NCBI RefSeq assembly: GCF_011694515.1
Contig: NZ_CP050192.1
Coordinates: forward strand, 4,486,521-4,550,520
Reading direction: 5' to 3'
DNA: 64,000 nucleotides
From: Mycobacterium sp. DL592
GTDB taxonomy: Bacteria; Actinomycetota; Actinomycetes; Mycobacteriales; Mycobacteriaceae
Under the pieces are notes generated by a model. That model ran no database searches, was not told where the DNA came from, and saw nothing but the letters and a program-made list of their open reading frames with translations. Below, one piece after another: positions 10,312 to 19,850 of the stretch. The translations under genes and the position numbers were made by a program. The stretch's first letter is position 1. Every line of letters starts with the position of its first letter.

Positions 10312-11796
10312 ATGACCGAGCAGCAGTTCGACGCGATCATCGTCGGCGCCGGTTTCGCCGGAATCGGCGCGGCAATCCAGCTGAAGCGCCTGGGCTTCGA
10401 CGATTTCGTGATCCTGGACCGTGAGGACGACCTGGGCGGGACCTGGTACGTCAACCACTACCCCGGACTGACCGTCGACGTGCCCACCACCACGTACTCC
10501 TACTTCTTCGAGCCCAACCCGAACTGGGACCGGCTGTTCTCCACCGGGGCCGAGATCAAGCAGTACGCCGACGACGTGTCCGCCAAGTACGACATCCGGC
10601 GGCACATGCGGTTCAACTCGGCCGTGGACAGCGCCCGCTGGGACGAGGACGCCGCCCTGTGGCGGGTCACGCTGGCCGGCGGGGACAGCCTGGCCGCGCG
10701 CTATCTGATCACCGCGACCGGGTTCCTGTCACAGCCCAAGACCCCCGAGATCCCGGGTATCGAGAACTTCGAAGGCACAGTTATCCACACCGCCGACTGG
10801 GACAACTCCTTCGACTCGGCCGGGCGCAGGATCGGCATCATCGGCACCGGGGCCACCGCCGTGCAGGTGATCCCGGAGCTGGCCAAGGATGCCGCCGACC
10901 TCACCGTCTACCAGCGGACCGCGATCTACGTCGTGCCCAAGGTGGATATCAGGTTCTCGGCGCGGGCCAAACGGCTGTTCGCCCGGGTGCCGCTGACGCA
11001 GCGGGCCATCCGCACGATCACCGACTCGCTCTACGAGTGGATGGTCTACGTCGGGGTACTGCGCCAGAAGCACTTCGGGCGGATCACCATCGCCGCCGCC
11101 GACCTGGCCAAGATGTGGCGGTTCGCGACCATCCGGGACAAGGAACTGCGCCGCAAGCTCACCCCGGACTACGACTTCGGTTGCAAGCGGCCAACGTTCT
11201 CCAACAAGTACTACCGCACCTTCACCAAGCCCAACGTGCACCTGCAGACCAGCGGGATCGACCATGTCGAGGCCGACGGCATCGTGGCCAACGACGGCAC
11301 CAAGGCCGCGATCGACACCCTGGTTCTGGCAACGGGTTTCGACATCTGGGAAGCGAACTTCCCGGCCTTCGAGGTGATCGGCCGCGACGGCCGCAACCTC
11401 GGGAAGTGGTGGCGGGAGACCCGGTTCCAGGCCTACCAGGGCGTGTCAGTGCCGTACTTCCCGAACTTCCTGAGCCTGGCCAGCCCGTATGCGTTCCTCG
11501 GCCTGAACTTCTTCAACTCGATGGAATACCAGATGCGGCACATGGACCGCCTGCTGGGCGAGGTCAAGCGCCGCGGCGCAACCACATTCGAGATCACCGA
11601 GGATGCCAACAGCCGCTACCTCGACCGCATGACCGAGCTTCTCGGAGACACCTTGTTCGCCAACGGCAACTGCGGCTCGGCGCGGTCGTACTATTTCAAT
11701 CCCAGTGGTGAGGCAACATTGCTGCGGCCGATGTCCACGCGTACCGCGGTGCGTGAGGCCACGACCTATCCGATCAGCGACTACCACATCAGTTAG
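10312..11796 (+). CDS. Flavin-containing monooxygenase, Baeyer-Villiger type
   Basis: A 494-residue FAD- and NADPH-dependent monooxygenase. The FAD-binding loop is VGAGFAGIGAAIQL near the N-terminus. The Baeyer-Villiger fingerprint F-x-G-x-x-x-H-T-x-x-W appears as FEGTVIHTADW, followed by the NADP loop GIIGTGATAVQVIPEL. It probably oxygenates a ketone or aldehyde; the natural substrate is unknown. ATG 10312 begins the canonical MTEQQFDAIIVGAG sequence; in-frame codons back to 10246 look non-coding. The small membrane-protein gene follows 18 nt after the stop and is likely cotranscribed. Confidence 0.92.
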   Translation: MTEQQFDAIIVGAGFAGIGAAIQLKRLGFDDFVILDREDDLGGTWYVNHYPGLTVDVPTTTYSYFFEPNPNWDRLFSTGAEIKQYADDVSAKYDIRRHMRFNSAVDSARWDEDAALWRVTLAGGDSLAARYLITATGFLSQPKTPEIPGIENFEGTVIHTADWDNSFDSAGRRIGIIGTGATAVQVIPELAKDAADLTVYQRTAIYVVPKVDIRFSARAKRLFARVPLTQRAIRTITDSLYEWMVYVGVLRQKHFGRITIAAADLAKMWRFATIRDKELRRKLTPDYDFGCKRPTFSNKYYRTFTKPNVHLQTSGIDHVEADGIVANDGTKAAIDTLVLATGFDIWEANFPAFEVIGRDGRNLGKWWRETRFQAYQGVSVPYFPNFLSLASPYAFLGLNFFNSMEYQMRHMDRLLGEVKRRGATTFEITEDANSRYLDRMTELLGDTLFANGNCGSARSYYFNPSGEATLLRPMSTRTAVREATTYPISDYHIS

Positions 11797-11814
11797 AACC
11801 ACGAAAGGACGTCG

Positions 11815-12075
11815 ATGTCTGCAGAGGGTTTGATCAAGCTCACCGGAGTTGCCGTGGCCGCCACCGGGCTGTCGCACTTCGTGCGCCCCGCACTCTACGA
11901 GTCGGTGACGGCCCAGGCGTTCCCGAACAACACCGTGGCGCACACCTACATCGACGGCGGCATCGAAACCGCGATCGGCCTGGCGTTGGTGGCGCCGAAG
12001 ACCCGCAAGCTCGCGGTCGCCGGATTGCTCGCTTACGGCGCCTATCTGGGCGCAAACATCGCCCGGAACCGCTGA
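11815..12075 (+). CDS. Small membrane protein (DoxX-like), partner of the monooxygenase gene
   Basis: 86 residues with about three hydrophobic stretches (GVAVAATGLSHF, GGIETAIGLALVAP, LAVAGLLAYGAYLGA) and few charges, as in short DoxX-like mycobacterial proteins. GAAAGGA lies 8 nt before ATG 11815. It follows the flavin monooxygenase closely, so a functional link is plausible but unproven. Confidence 0.7.
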   Translation: MSAEGLIKLTGVAVAATGLSHFVRPALYESVTAQAFPNNTVAHTYIDGGIETAIGLALVAPKTRKLAVAGLLAYGAYLGANIARNR

Positions 12076-12206
12076 GCCCGAAGGTCACAACTTCAGCAAG
12101 GTTTACGACCGCGTCAGAATTTTGGCTTAATCTGATCGAGCACGGCGACGCCGTAAGTCGTTGGCTCGCGAGGATGCCACGCTAATCCGGGTCGGGGGAC
12201 CGTGCC

Positions 12207-12245
12207 GGACCGGCGTGGGGGCGCTCTGCGCTCCCACACCGGTCC
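12207..12245 (+). other. Very stable leader hairpin ahead of the APC permease
   Basis: GGACCGG pairs with CCGGTCC, GTGGG with CCCAC and GCGC with GCGC, closing on a TCT triloop. This gives 16 Watson-Crick pairs plus one G-U, with a single mismatch. It ends 22 nt before the permease ATG. The 192-nt gap between genes (12076-12267) also holds a possible promoter (TTTACG near 12102, TTAATC near 12127) and GGGGGACC just 5' of the hairpin. It may be a terminator, an attenuator or part of an aptamer; no known riboswitch class fits completely. Confidence 0.55.
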
Positions 12246-12267
12246 GCATTCATGTTCGGGGCTTACC

Positions 12268-13488
12268 ATGCCGCCGGTGAGCAATCTGCAACGGCGGCTA
12301 GGCACGGGCGACGCCGTCGTCATCGGACTGGGGTCAATGATCGGCGCCGGCATCTTCGTCGCGCTGACCCCGGCTGCGGCAGCGGCGGGTTCGTGGCTGC
12401 TGGTCGGCCTCGCGCTGGCCGGGGCGGTGGCCTACTGCAACGCCACCTCCTCGGCATGGCTGGCCGCCCGCTATCCGACCTCTGGCGGAACCTACGTCTA
12501 CGGCCGCGAACGGCTCGGCCCGTTCTGGGGGTATCTGGCCGGGTGGAGTTTCGTGGTCGGCAAGACCGCATCGTGTGCGGCGATGGCGCTCACCGTCGGG
12601 TTCTACGTCTGGCCGCAGTACGCGCATGCGGTCGCGGTCGCCGCGGTGGTGGCACTGACCGCGGTCAACTATCGCGGCGTGCAGAAGTCGGCGCTCCTCA
12701 CCCGGATCATCGTCGCGGTGGTGCTTGCTGTTCTCGCCGGAGTGATTGTCGCCGTGGGGTTTTCGGGTGTGGCCGAGACCGGGCGGCTGGCGCTCGGCGA
12801 TGGGACGCTGCTCGGTGTGTTGCAGGCAGCCGGGCTGTTGTTCTTTGCATTCGCCGGATACGCCCGCATCGCGACGCTGGGCGAGGAGGTGCGCGACCCG
12901 GCCAGGACGATCCCGCGTGCCATTCCCATCGCGTTGGGGTTGACGCTCGTGGTGTATGCCGCGGTGGCCGTGACCGTGCTCAGTGTGCTCGGGCCCGACC
13001 GGTTGGCAACTGCCGCAGCACCATTGGCTGATGCGGTCCGCGCGGCCGGTGCGGGCTGGCTGGAGCCGGTGGTGCGCGCGGGTGCGGCGGTCGCCGCGCT
13101 GGGGTCGCTGCTGTCGCTGATCCTCGGGGTGTCGAGGACGACACTGGCGATGGCGCGTGACCGGCATCTGCCCGCCGGGCTGGCTGCGGTGCATCCGCGC
13201 TTCGGTGTGCCACACCGGGCCGAGGTGGCGGTCGGCGTGGTCGTCGCCGCACTGGCCGCGGTAGCCGATCTTCGCGGCGTGATCGGCTTTTCGTCGTTCG
13301 CCGTGCTGGTGTACTACGCGATCGCCAATGCCTCGGCATGGACTTTGGGGCTGCGCCGGGTGATCCCGGCCGCTGGACTGGTGGGGTGTGTGGTGCTGGC
13401 ATTCGCGCTGCCGGCGCAATCCGTGGTTGTCGGGGCGGCGGTGCTGGTGCTGGGTGCGGTGGTCTACGCGGTGCGCCGGGCGCGGTAG
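12268..13488 (+). CDS. APC-family amino acid/cation permease
   Basis: A 406-residue inner-membrane transporter with about 12 hydrophobic helices. The family signature in TM1, GLGSMIGAGIFVAL, is intact. The segment TSGGTYVYGRERLGPFWGYLAGW, reported here only in outline, matches the TM2-TM3 region of amino acid permeases, and FFAFAGYARIATLGEEV matches TM6. Substrate cannot be deduced. The start is ATG 12268; GTG 12277 is an alternative. A strong hairpin in the leader suggests post-transcriptional control. The uracil-permease gene follows in the same direction after 61 nt. Confidence 0.88.
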   Translation: MPPVSNLQRRLGTGDAVVIGLGSMIGAGIFVALTPAAAAAGSWLLVGLALAGAVAYCNATSSAWLAARYPTSGGTYVYGRERLGPFWGYLAGWSFVVGKTASCAAMALTVGFYVWPQYAHAVAVAAVVALTAVNYRGVQKSALLTRIIVAVVLAVLAGVIVAVGFSGVAETGRLALGDGTLLGVLQAAGLLFFAFAGYARIATLGEEVRDPARTIPRAIPIALGLTLVVYAAVAVTVLSVLGPDRLATAAAPLADAVRAAGAGWLEPVVRAGAAVAALGSLLSLILGVSRTTLAMARDRHLPAGLAAVHPRFGVPHRAEVAVGVVVAALAAVADLRGVIGFSSFAVLVYYAIANASAWTLGLRRVIPAAGLVGCVVLAFALPAQSVVVGAAVLVLGAVVYAVRRAR

Positions 13489-13549
13489 GCCTGCCCGGTG
13501 GACAGCGTCTTGCCCGATCACCGTGCGCGTCGCGCCCGCATGCGGTTGA

Positions 13550-14845
13550 GTGCTGACCGTGATCCCGCTGACTTGGACGCGCGTCGACTCCCGGCCCGGC
13601 GACAACCTGGTCGTCGGCCCCGATCAGCGGCTGAGCTGGCCGCGCACGGTGGGCCTCGGGGCCCAACACGTGGTCGCGATGTTCGGGGCGACGTTCCTGG
13701 TGCCGGTGCTGACCGGCTTCCCGCCGGCCACCACCCTGCTGTTCTCCGGTGTCGGCACACTGCTGTTCCTGGTGGTCACCGGCAACCGGCTACCGAGTTA
13801 CCTGGGGTCGAGCTTCTCAGTGATCGCGCCGGTGACCGCCGCGGTGGCCTCCCACGGTTCCGGCAGCGCGCTGGGCGGTCTGGTCGCCGTCGGGGTGCTG
13901 CTGATCCTGATCGGCGTCACTGTGCAGGTGGTGGGGACGCGCTGGATCGAGGTGACGCTGCCGCCGGTGGTCACCGGCGCCATCGTCGCGCTCATCGGGT
14001 TCAACCTCGCGCCCGCGGCCAAGACGAACTTCGAGAAGGGCCCGCTGGTCGGCATCGTCACCCTGGTGTTGCTGGTGGCGGCGCTGGCGTTCTTCCGCGG
14101 CATCCTGGGCCGGCTGGCGATCTTCCTCGCGGTCGCCGTCGGCTACCTGCTGGCGCTGGCGCTCGGCGAGGTCGACACGTCCGGCATCGCCGCAGCGGGC
14201 TGGGTGGGGTTACCGACGTTCCAGACGCCCACCTTCACCCTGGCCGTGTTGCCGATGTTCCTGCCCGCGGTGATCGCGCTGGTCGCCGAGAACATCGGCC
14301 ATGTGAAGTCAGTCGGCCAGATGACCGGGGTCGACACCGACCCGCTGACCGGACGCGCCCTGGCCGCCGATGGTGTTTCCACCGTGCTGGCCGGCCTGGG
14401 CGGCGGGTCGGCCACCACCACCTATGCCGAGAACATCGGGGTGATGGCGGCCACCCGGGTCTACTCCACCGCGGCGTACTGGGTGGCCGGGGTGACGGCG
14501 ATCCTGTTGGCGTTGTGTCCCAAGGTCGGCGCCGCGATCTCGGCGATCCCAGCCGGTGTGCTCGGCGGTGCGACGATCGTGCTGTACGGGCTCGTGGGGG
14601 TGCTCGGGGTGCGGATCTGGCTGACCAATCAGGTGGACTTCGGCCTACCGATCAACCAGATGACGGCCGCGATCGCGCTCATCATCGGCATCGCCGACTT
14701 CACCTGGCACATCGGCAGTCTCACGTTCACCGGAATCGCCCTGGGTTCGATCGCAGCGTTGGTGGTCTACCACGGTATGCGGGCCCTAGGCGCGGTGCGC
14801 GCGACCTCCGGGCCGACCATCGAGTCTGCGCACAGATCGCGCTGA
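13550..14845 (+). CDS. NCS2 uracil/xanthine permease
   Basis: A 431-residue nucleobase:cation symporter of the inner membrane. It opens LVVGPDQRLSWPRTVGLGAQHVV, which is typical of uracil permeases. The conserved transport segment is SATTTYAENIGVMAATRVYS, with LVAENIGHVKSVGQMTG before it. Around 14 hydrophobic segments are visible. The start is GTG 13550 or GTG 13559; neither has a clear ribosome binding site. The last eight or so codons (ESAHRSR and stop) lie inside a 56-bp palindromic repeat at 14821-14876, so the repeat has probably replaced the original C-terminus. Confidence 0.9.
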   Translation: MLTVIPLTWTRVDSRPGDNLVVGPDQRLSWPRTVGLGAQHVVAMFGATFLVPVLTGFPPATTLLFSGVGTLLFLVVTGNRLPSYLGSSFSVIAPVTAAVASHGSGSALGGLVAVGVLLILIGVTVQVVGTRWIEVTLPPVVTGAIVALIGFNLAPAAKTNFEKGPLVGIVTLVLLVAALAFFRGILGRLAIFLAVAVGYLLALALGEVDTSGIAAAGWVGLPTFQTPTFTLAVLPMFLPAVIALVAENIGHVKSVGQMTGVDTDPLTGRALAADGVSTVLAGLGGGSATTTYAENIGVMAATRVYSTAAYWVAGVTAILLALCPKVGAAISAIPAGVLGGATIVLYGLVGVLGVRIWLTNQVDFGLPINQMTAAIALIIGIADFTWHIGSLTFTGIALGSIAALVVYHGMRALGAVRATSGPTIESAHRSR

Positions 14846-14876
14846 CGCGAGAAAACACGATCTACACGCAGACTCG
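14821..14876. repeat. 56-bp palindromic repeat overlapping the end of the permease gene
   Basis: The outer arms CGAGTCTGCGCACAGATCG and CGATCTACACGCAGACTCG are inverted repeats matching at 15 of 19 positions. They enclose an 18-nt centre that includes GCTGACGCGAGAAAACA. It differs in sequence from the 57-bp repeats at 5999 and 6962. It supplies the stop codon of the uracil permease and may act as a bidirectional terminator between that gene and lpqL, whose stop is at 14888. Confidence 0.75.
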
Positions 14877-14887
14877 CTGAACCGAAC

Positions 14888-16414
14888 TCAGGGTTCGGTG
14901 AGTAGGTGGCGGGTGCGGTCGTCACGGACCGGGACGCCGTTGCGGCCGGAGATGTCCTGGGCATAGAGACCCACCGCGAACGCCACACCGCCGCCCTGGA
15001 TTTCCAGGCAGGGCCGGTCGATGTGGTCCAGGGTGTCGGTCGGCTTGTGGTAGTTCGGGTCAAACGGCGCATTGGCGGTGCCGCCCCACAGCTTCTGCTG
15101 CTCCTCGGTCTTGTTCTCCTCGGCGCCGGAGAACAGCCCACCGGCGGGGATACCGGCCATGGTGAACGCCTCGTAGTCAGAGCGGCCGTCGAAAGAGGTG
15201 TCCTGGGCGGGCTTTCCGGCCGCCTTGAGGTAGGCGACCAACGTGCGTTCGATACCCGGTGACCCCTCGGGCACCCGGGGCACGGTCTCGTTGCGGCCCG
15301 GTGCAGTGGACTGGTCACCGTCGTAGGTGAAGTAGCCGGGGTTCGGCGAGCCGATCATGTCGAAGTTGAGGTAGAGCGCAATGTCCTTGAGCTGCTCGAC
15401 AGTGAGCGACTCGATGTACTTGGTGGACCCCACGGTCCCGAGTTCCTCGGCACCCCAGAACGCGAACCGCACGGCGTTCTTCACCGGCGGATTGGGACCG
15501 AGCTGGGTGGCCGTCTCCAGGACGGCCGCCACGCCGGACCCATTGTCGTTGATCCCGGGACCGGCCGGGACGCTGTCCAGGTGCGCGCCGACCACCACGA
15601 CGTCGCCTGCCGAGCCGGTCTTGGTCTGGGCGATCACGTTGCGGGCGGTGACGGTCTTGGTGGTCGCCTCGAGCTTGATCGTGGTCGGCCCGGGGTTGGC
15701 GCGTAGCCGCTGGCCGTCGGCCTTGCTCACCCCGACCACCGGGATCGTGGCGTCGGTGTTCTCGCCGAGGGTGGCGCCCATATGTTGCTCGTCGACATTG
15801 TTGGCCACCACCATCGCCACCGCGCCTTCCTTGGCGGCGATCGCCTGCTTCTCGGCGAACGGGCAGCTGCCCCGGTCCACCAGGACGATCGCTCCGCGCA
15901 CCGGTAGGCCGGCGTAGTCGGCGGCCGCGCAGCCCGGGGTCTCGTCGGCCGGCGCGGCGACCAGCGAGCCGCTGACGCCCGCGGGCGGCGTGCCCGGGCT
16001 GAACTCGAGCGCACGGGCCTCCACGGTGGCGCCGCCGACGGTCATCTCGGTCTTGCCGGTCTGGAAGATGCGGGTGGTGAACTCGGGGGTCTGCACGTCG
16101 AAGCCCTTGCCGCGCAGCACACCGGCGACATAGTCGATGCTGGCGTCGAACCCCGGCGTTCCCACCGCCCGCGTGCCGTTGTTGGCGTTGGCGATGTCCT
16201 GCAGCTTCTGCAGGTGCGCCACCAGGGCGTCGACGCTGACCTGTTTGCGTAATGCCTCGGCGAACTCGGCGGCGGGCTTGCCGGCGGGGACCGGTGTGGC
16301 GGTGACAGCCGGTCTGCTGCAGCCGGTCAGGGCGACGGCGGCGGCCAGCACGGCCAGCCAGGTCATCACCGTCGGGTAAGTGCGCTTCACTGCGCCCAGG
16401 GTAGACGTTCGCAT
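14888..16414 (-). CDS. lpqL: Lipoprotein aminopeptidase LpqL (M28 family)
   Basis: An exported zinc aminopeptidase, lipid-anchored outside the membrane. The signal peptide ends at lipobox ALTGC. A PA (protease-associated) domain with paired cysteines (ETPGCAAADY and DRGSCPF) follows. The M28 metal ligands are in GAHLDS (His), GINDNGSG (Asp), WGAEE (Glu-Glu), NFDMIG (Asp) and YHKPTD (His). At 508 residues it matches M. tuberculosis LpqL (Rv0418) closely. The start is ATG 16414 or GTG 16390; the latter gives a conventional short signal peptide. It is divergent from the YraQ-type permease gene. Confidence 0.93.
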   Translation of the reverse strand: MRTSTLGAVKRTYPTVMTWLAVLAAAVALTGCSRPAVTATPVPAGKPAAEFAEALRKQVSVDALVAHLQKLQDIANANNGTRAVGTPGFDASIDYVAGVLRGKGFDVQTPEFTTRIFQTGKTEMTVGGATVEARALEFSPGTPPAGVSGSLVAAPADETPGCAAADYAGLPVRGAIVLVDRGSCPFAEKQAIAAKEGAVAMVVANNVDEQHMGATLGENTDATIPVVGVSKADGQRLRANPGPTTIKLEATTKTVTARNVIAQTKTGSAGDVVVVGAHLDSVPAGPGINDNGSGVAAVLETATQLGPNPPVKNAVRFAFWGAEELGTVGSTKYIESLTVEQLKDIALYLNFDMIGSPNPGYFTYDGDQSTAPGRNETVPRVPEGSPGIERTLVAYLKAAGKPAQDTSFDGRSDYEAFTMAGIPAGGLFSGAEENKTEEQQKLWGGTANAPFDPNYHKPTDTLDHIDRPCLEIQGGGVAFAVGLYAQDISGRNGVPVRDDRTRHLLTEP

Positions 16415-16444
16415 CCCGGTCACCGCGCGGTTAATCTCGACGCC

Positions 16445-17440
16445 GTGGACCCTGCCGCCCCGACCGAGGTCGACACGGTCCGCCGCCCCGCGATCACCTC
16501 GACCGAGGTGCTGGTGGCCGGGCTGGTGGTGTGCGCACTGGTCGGCACCTGGATGCGTGACGGCGTCGCGGGCAACGAACGGCTGGCGACGGCGGGAACC
16601 GTGTTCAGCGGAGTGTTCCTGCAAGCGGTGCCGTTCCTGGTCCTCGGTGTCGTGATCAGCGGGCTGATCGCCGCCTACGTGTCCACCGAACGGCTGGCCC
16701 GCTGGCTGCCCAGCAAGACCCCGGTGGCGGTGCTGGCCGCCGGGGTGGCCGGGGCGGCGCTGCCGGGCTGCGAATGCGGCTCGGTGCCGGTGGCCCGGCG
16801 GCTCTACGGCGAGGGTTCGGTGGGGGCGGCCGCGCTGACCTTCATGCTCAGCGCCCCGGCGATCAACCCGGTGGTCCTGGTGGCGACCGCGGTGGCCTTT
16901 CCCGGTCAGCCGAAGATGGTGCTGGCCCGCTGCGTGGCCTCGCTGGCCACCGCCGTGGTGATGGGCACCCTGTGGTCGCGGTGGGGCCGGCCCGGGTGGG
17001 TCACCCGCCGGATGCCGCGTTCCGAGGACGACGACGCGTCGCGCTGGACGGTGTTCAGCGAGGCCGCCCGCCATGACTTCCTGCAGGCCGGAGGGTATCT
17101 GGTGATCGGCGCCGCCGCGGCCGCGACACTGCGGGTTGTGGTGCCGCCGTGGGTGTTCGAGCATGTGGCCGGGCATCTGTTGCTCGGGGTGGTGACCATG
17201 GCACTGCTGGCGTTCGTGCTGGCGCTGTGCTCGGAAGCCGACGCGTTCGTCGCGGCCAGCCTCACGATGGTGCCGCTGGTTCCGCGGCTGGTGTTCCTGG
17301 TGGTCGGCCCGGCGGTTGACGTGAAACTTGTTGCGATGCAGGCGGGTTTGTTCGGGCGGGCGTTCGCGCTGCGGTTCGCGCCGGTCACCCTGGTGGTCGC
17401 CGCCGTGTTGGCGACAGCGGTGGGGTTGGTGCTGTTGTGA
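16445..17440 (+). CDS. YraQ/DUF318-family permease
   Basis: A 331-residue membrane protein with about eight helices. It contains the family hallmark ALPGCECGSVPVARRLYGEG and the paired helix motif FMLSAPAINPVV. The second half repeats the fold, with LCSEADAFVAASL. Cys-x-Cys in the first loop could bind metal or thiol ligands. In Firmicutes the equivalent pair YcgR-YcgQ belongs to the Zur zinc regulon (family knowledge). The start is GTG 16445, 30 bp from the divergent lpqL start. Its stop overlaps the start of its partner (GTGA), so both are made together. Confidence 0.85.
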   Translation: MDPAAPTEVDTVRRPAITSTEVLVAGLVVCALVGTWMRDGVAGNERLATAGTVFSGVFLQAVPFLVLGVVISGLIAAYVSTERLARWLPSKTPVAVLAAGVAGAALPGCECGSVPVARRLYGEGSVGAAALTFMLSAPAINPVVLVATAVAFPGQPKMVLARCVASLATAVVMGTLWSRWGRPGWVTRRMPRSEDDDASRWTVFSEAARHDFLQAGGYLVIGAAAAATLRVVVPPWVFEHVAGHLLLGVVTMALLAFVLALCSEADAFVAASLTMVPLVPRLVFLVVGPAVDVKLVAMQAGLFGRAFALRFAPVTLVVAAVLATAVGLVLL

Positions 17441-18135
17441 GGCGCGAGACGGAGAACGTGGTGCTGCTGGTCGTCGGGATCGCCGTGGCGATGGTCACGG
17501 TGACGGGCGCCTACACCCGCTACGTCAAGCCGGGGATGCTGCCGTGGCTGGCCGCCTCCGCTGCGGTGTTGATCGGTTTGGCGCTGGTGGCCATCGTGCG
17601 CGACATCCGCGGCGGCGGCGAGCACGGCCACGGGCACACCCACCGCAACGGCGTGGTCTGGCTGCTGGTGGTCCCCGTCGTGTTGCTGATCTTCGTGGTG
17701 CCGCCGCCGCTGAGCGCAAAGGCCACACCACCGGCAACGGTGACAGTGACTCAGGCGCAGTCGTTTCCGCCACTACCCGGCGGTCGGGCGCCCACGGTGT
17801 CACTGCCCGAGGTGTTGATGCGGGTGGCGGTCGGCCGGGTCGGCGGCCTGGACGGTCGCGAACTCACCGTCACCGGGTTCACGATGCACGACGGCGATCG
17901 GGTGTATCTGGCGAAGATCGTCATCTTCTGTTGTGCCGCCGACGCGCAGCTGGCCCGGCTGCAGTTGTCGGGGCCGGCATTGCCGGTCGCGGCGGGGTTG
18001 CCGGACAACACCTGGGTGCGGGTCGAGGGCGCCGTGCCACCCGGCCAACGGTATTCGGGAACCGACTCGATTCCCAGGATCGAGGTGTCCAGCGTGGTGC
18101 GGATCGACCCGCCGACCAACACCTACGGTTCCTGA
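17437..18135 (+). CDS. TIGR03943/DUF1980-family partner of the YraQ permease
   Basis: A 232-residue protein with two or three N-terminal hydrophobic helices, then an external domain. A histidine-rich loop (EHGHGHTHRN) sits between the helices. The external domain carries VIFCCAADAQ, the double-Cys motif of the family, and closes with a YSGTDSIPRIEV segment. It always accompanies YraQ-type permeases and is thought to be part of the same transporter. The His-rich loop and Cys pair suggest a transition metal such as zinc (inference). Its 3' end overlaps the convergent SGNH hydrolase gene by 13 nt. Confidence 0.85.
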   Translation: MRRETENVVLLVVGIAVAMVTVTGAYTRYVKPGMLPWLAASAAVLIGLALVAIVRDIRGGGEHGHGHTHRNGVVWLLVVPVVLLIFVVPPPLSAKATPPATVTVTQAQSFPPLPGGRAPTVSLPEVLMRVAVGRVGGLDGRELTVTGFTMHDGDRVYLAKIVIFCCAADAQLARLQLSGPALPVAAGLPDNTWVRVEGAVPPGQRYSGTDSIPRIEVSSVVRIDPPTNTYGS

Positions 18136-18895
18136 AGCCTCGCCACGAGCAGGTCGGCCACCGCGCGCATGCCTGCTTCGTTGGGGTGGAACGGTTTCGG
18201 CCGCCACCACGCCAGCAGCGAGCCCGCGCCGATGGTCCAGGGCTGCGCCGACCAGGCGTGGTGCTCGCGGCTGGCGTGCGCGGCGCCCACCACCTCACAG
18301 CCGGTGTCCCGGGCCGCCTCAGCGGTGATCTCGGCCAGCCGGTCGGCGACGTGGCGGCCCAGGTCGGCGACGTCGTCGGGCAGCGGCGGAGCCGCCACGC
18401 CCGCGGGGGGCAGCAGAGTCAGGTAGTCCACGAACAGGATTCGCGCCCGCGGGCAGCGCAGGCGCAGGGCCTCCCCCACCTCCCGTAGCGATCCGCCGAC
18501 CGCGTCGAGCGCCCGCTCGCGGGCCGCCGGGTCCAGTAGCTCGCCCAGGCTGGCGCCCAGCACGGGCAGCCGGCGCAGCAGCGGCGGCATGGTCGCGGCG
18601 AACAGCAGGGGTACGTAGCCGACGTCGTTGCCGCCGATGGTGACGGTGACCAGATCCTCGGTGCCGTTGAGCGCGTCGACCTGCGGCGGCGCACCGTTCT
18701 GGCGCTCACGCAGGATGTGGGCGGTGGTGGCACCGGAGTAGGTGACGTCGATCAGGTCGAGGCCGAGCCGCTCGGCGGCCTGGTGCGCGTAGTTGCGCGC
18801 CGAGCGGCCCGCGGCCAACGGCGAGCCGACTGCCCTGGGCTTGATGCCGGGCCCTGCGGCCATCGAACTGCCCAGGGCGACATATCTTTTGGCCA

Positions 18896-18896
<1 letters not shown>
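18123..18896 (-). CDS. SGNH/GDSL hydrolase, last gene of the thiOSG operon
   Basis: A 257-residue esterase-type hydrolase without a signal peptide. SGNH blocks are ALGSSMAAGPG (block I Ser), TYSGATT, VTIGGNDVGY (block III Asn) and PFHPNEAGM (block V His). The ATG 18896 overlaps the thiG stop (ATGA); a GTG 3 nt earlier is also possible. It therefore shares the TPP-riboswitch message of thiO-thiS-thiG. The substrate is unknown. A hydrolase also ends the thiCD operon, so a shared thiamine-related need is worth considering. Confidence 0.85.

Positions 18897-19846
<950 letters not shown>

Positions 19847-19850
<4 letters not shown>

Noticed and set aside
12130..12267. c-di-AMP (ydaO) riboswitch upstream of the APC permease
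   Set aside because: Only GGGGGACC matches. The GGGGTGAAT and 3' conserved blocks are missing.
12334..13605. 423-codon minus-strand frame opposite the APC permease
   Set aside because: Its repetitive Arg/His/Gln composition is a shadow of the permease, which has the expected helices and signature.
16415..17176. N-terminal extension of lpqL upstream of 16414
   Set aside because: It is antisense to the YraQ permease and lies ahead of an obvious lipoprotein signal peptide.
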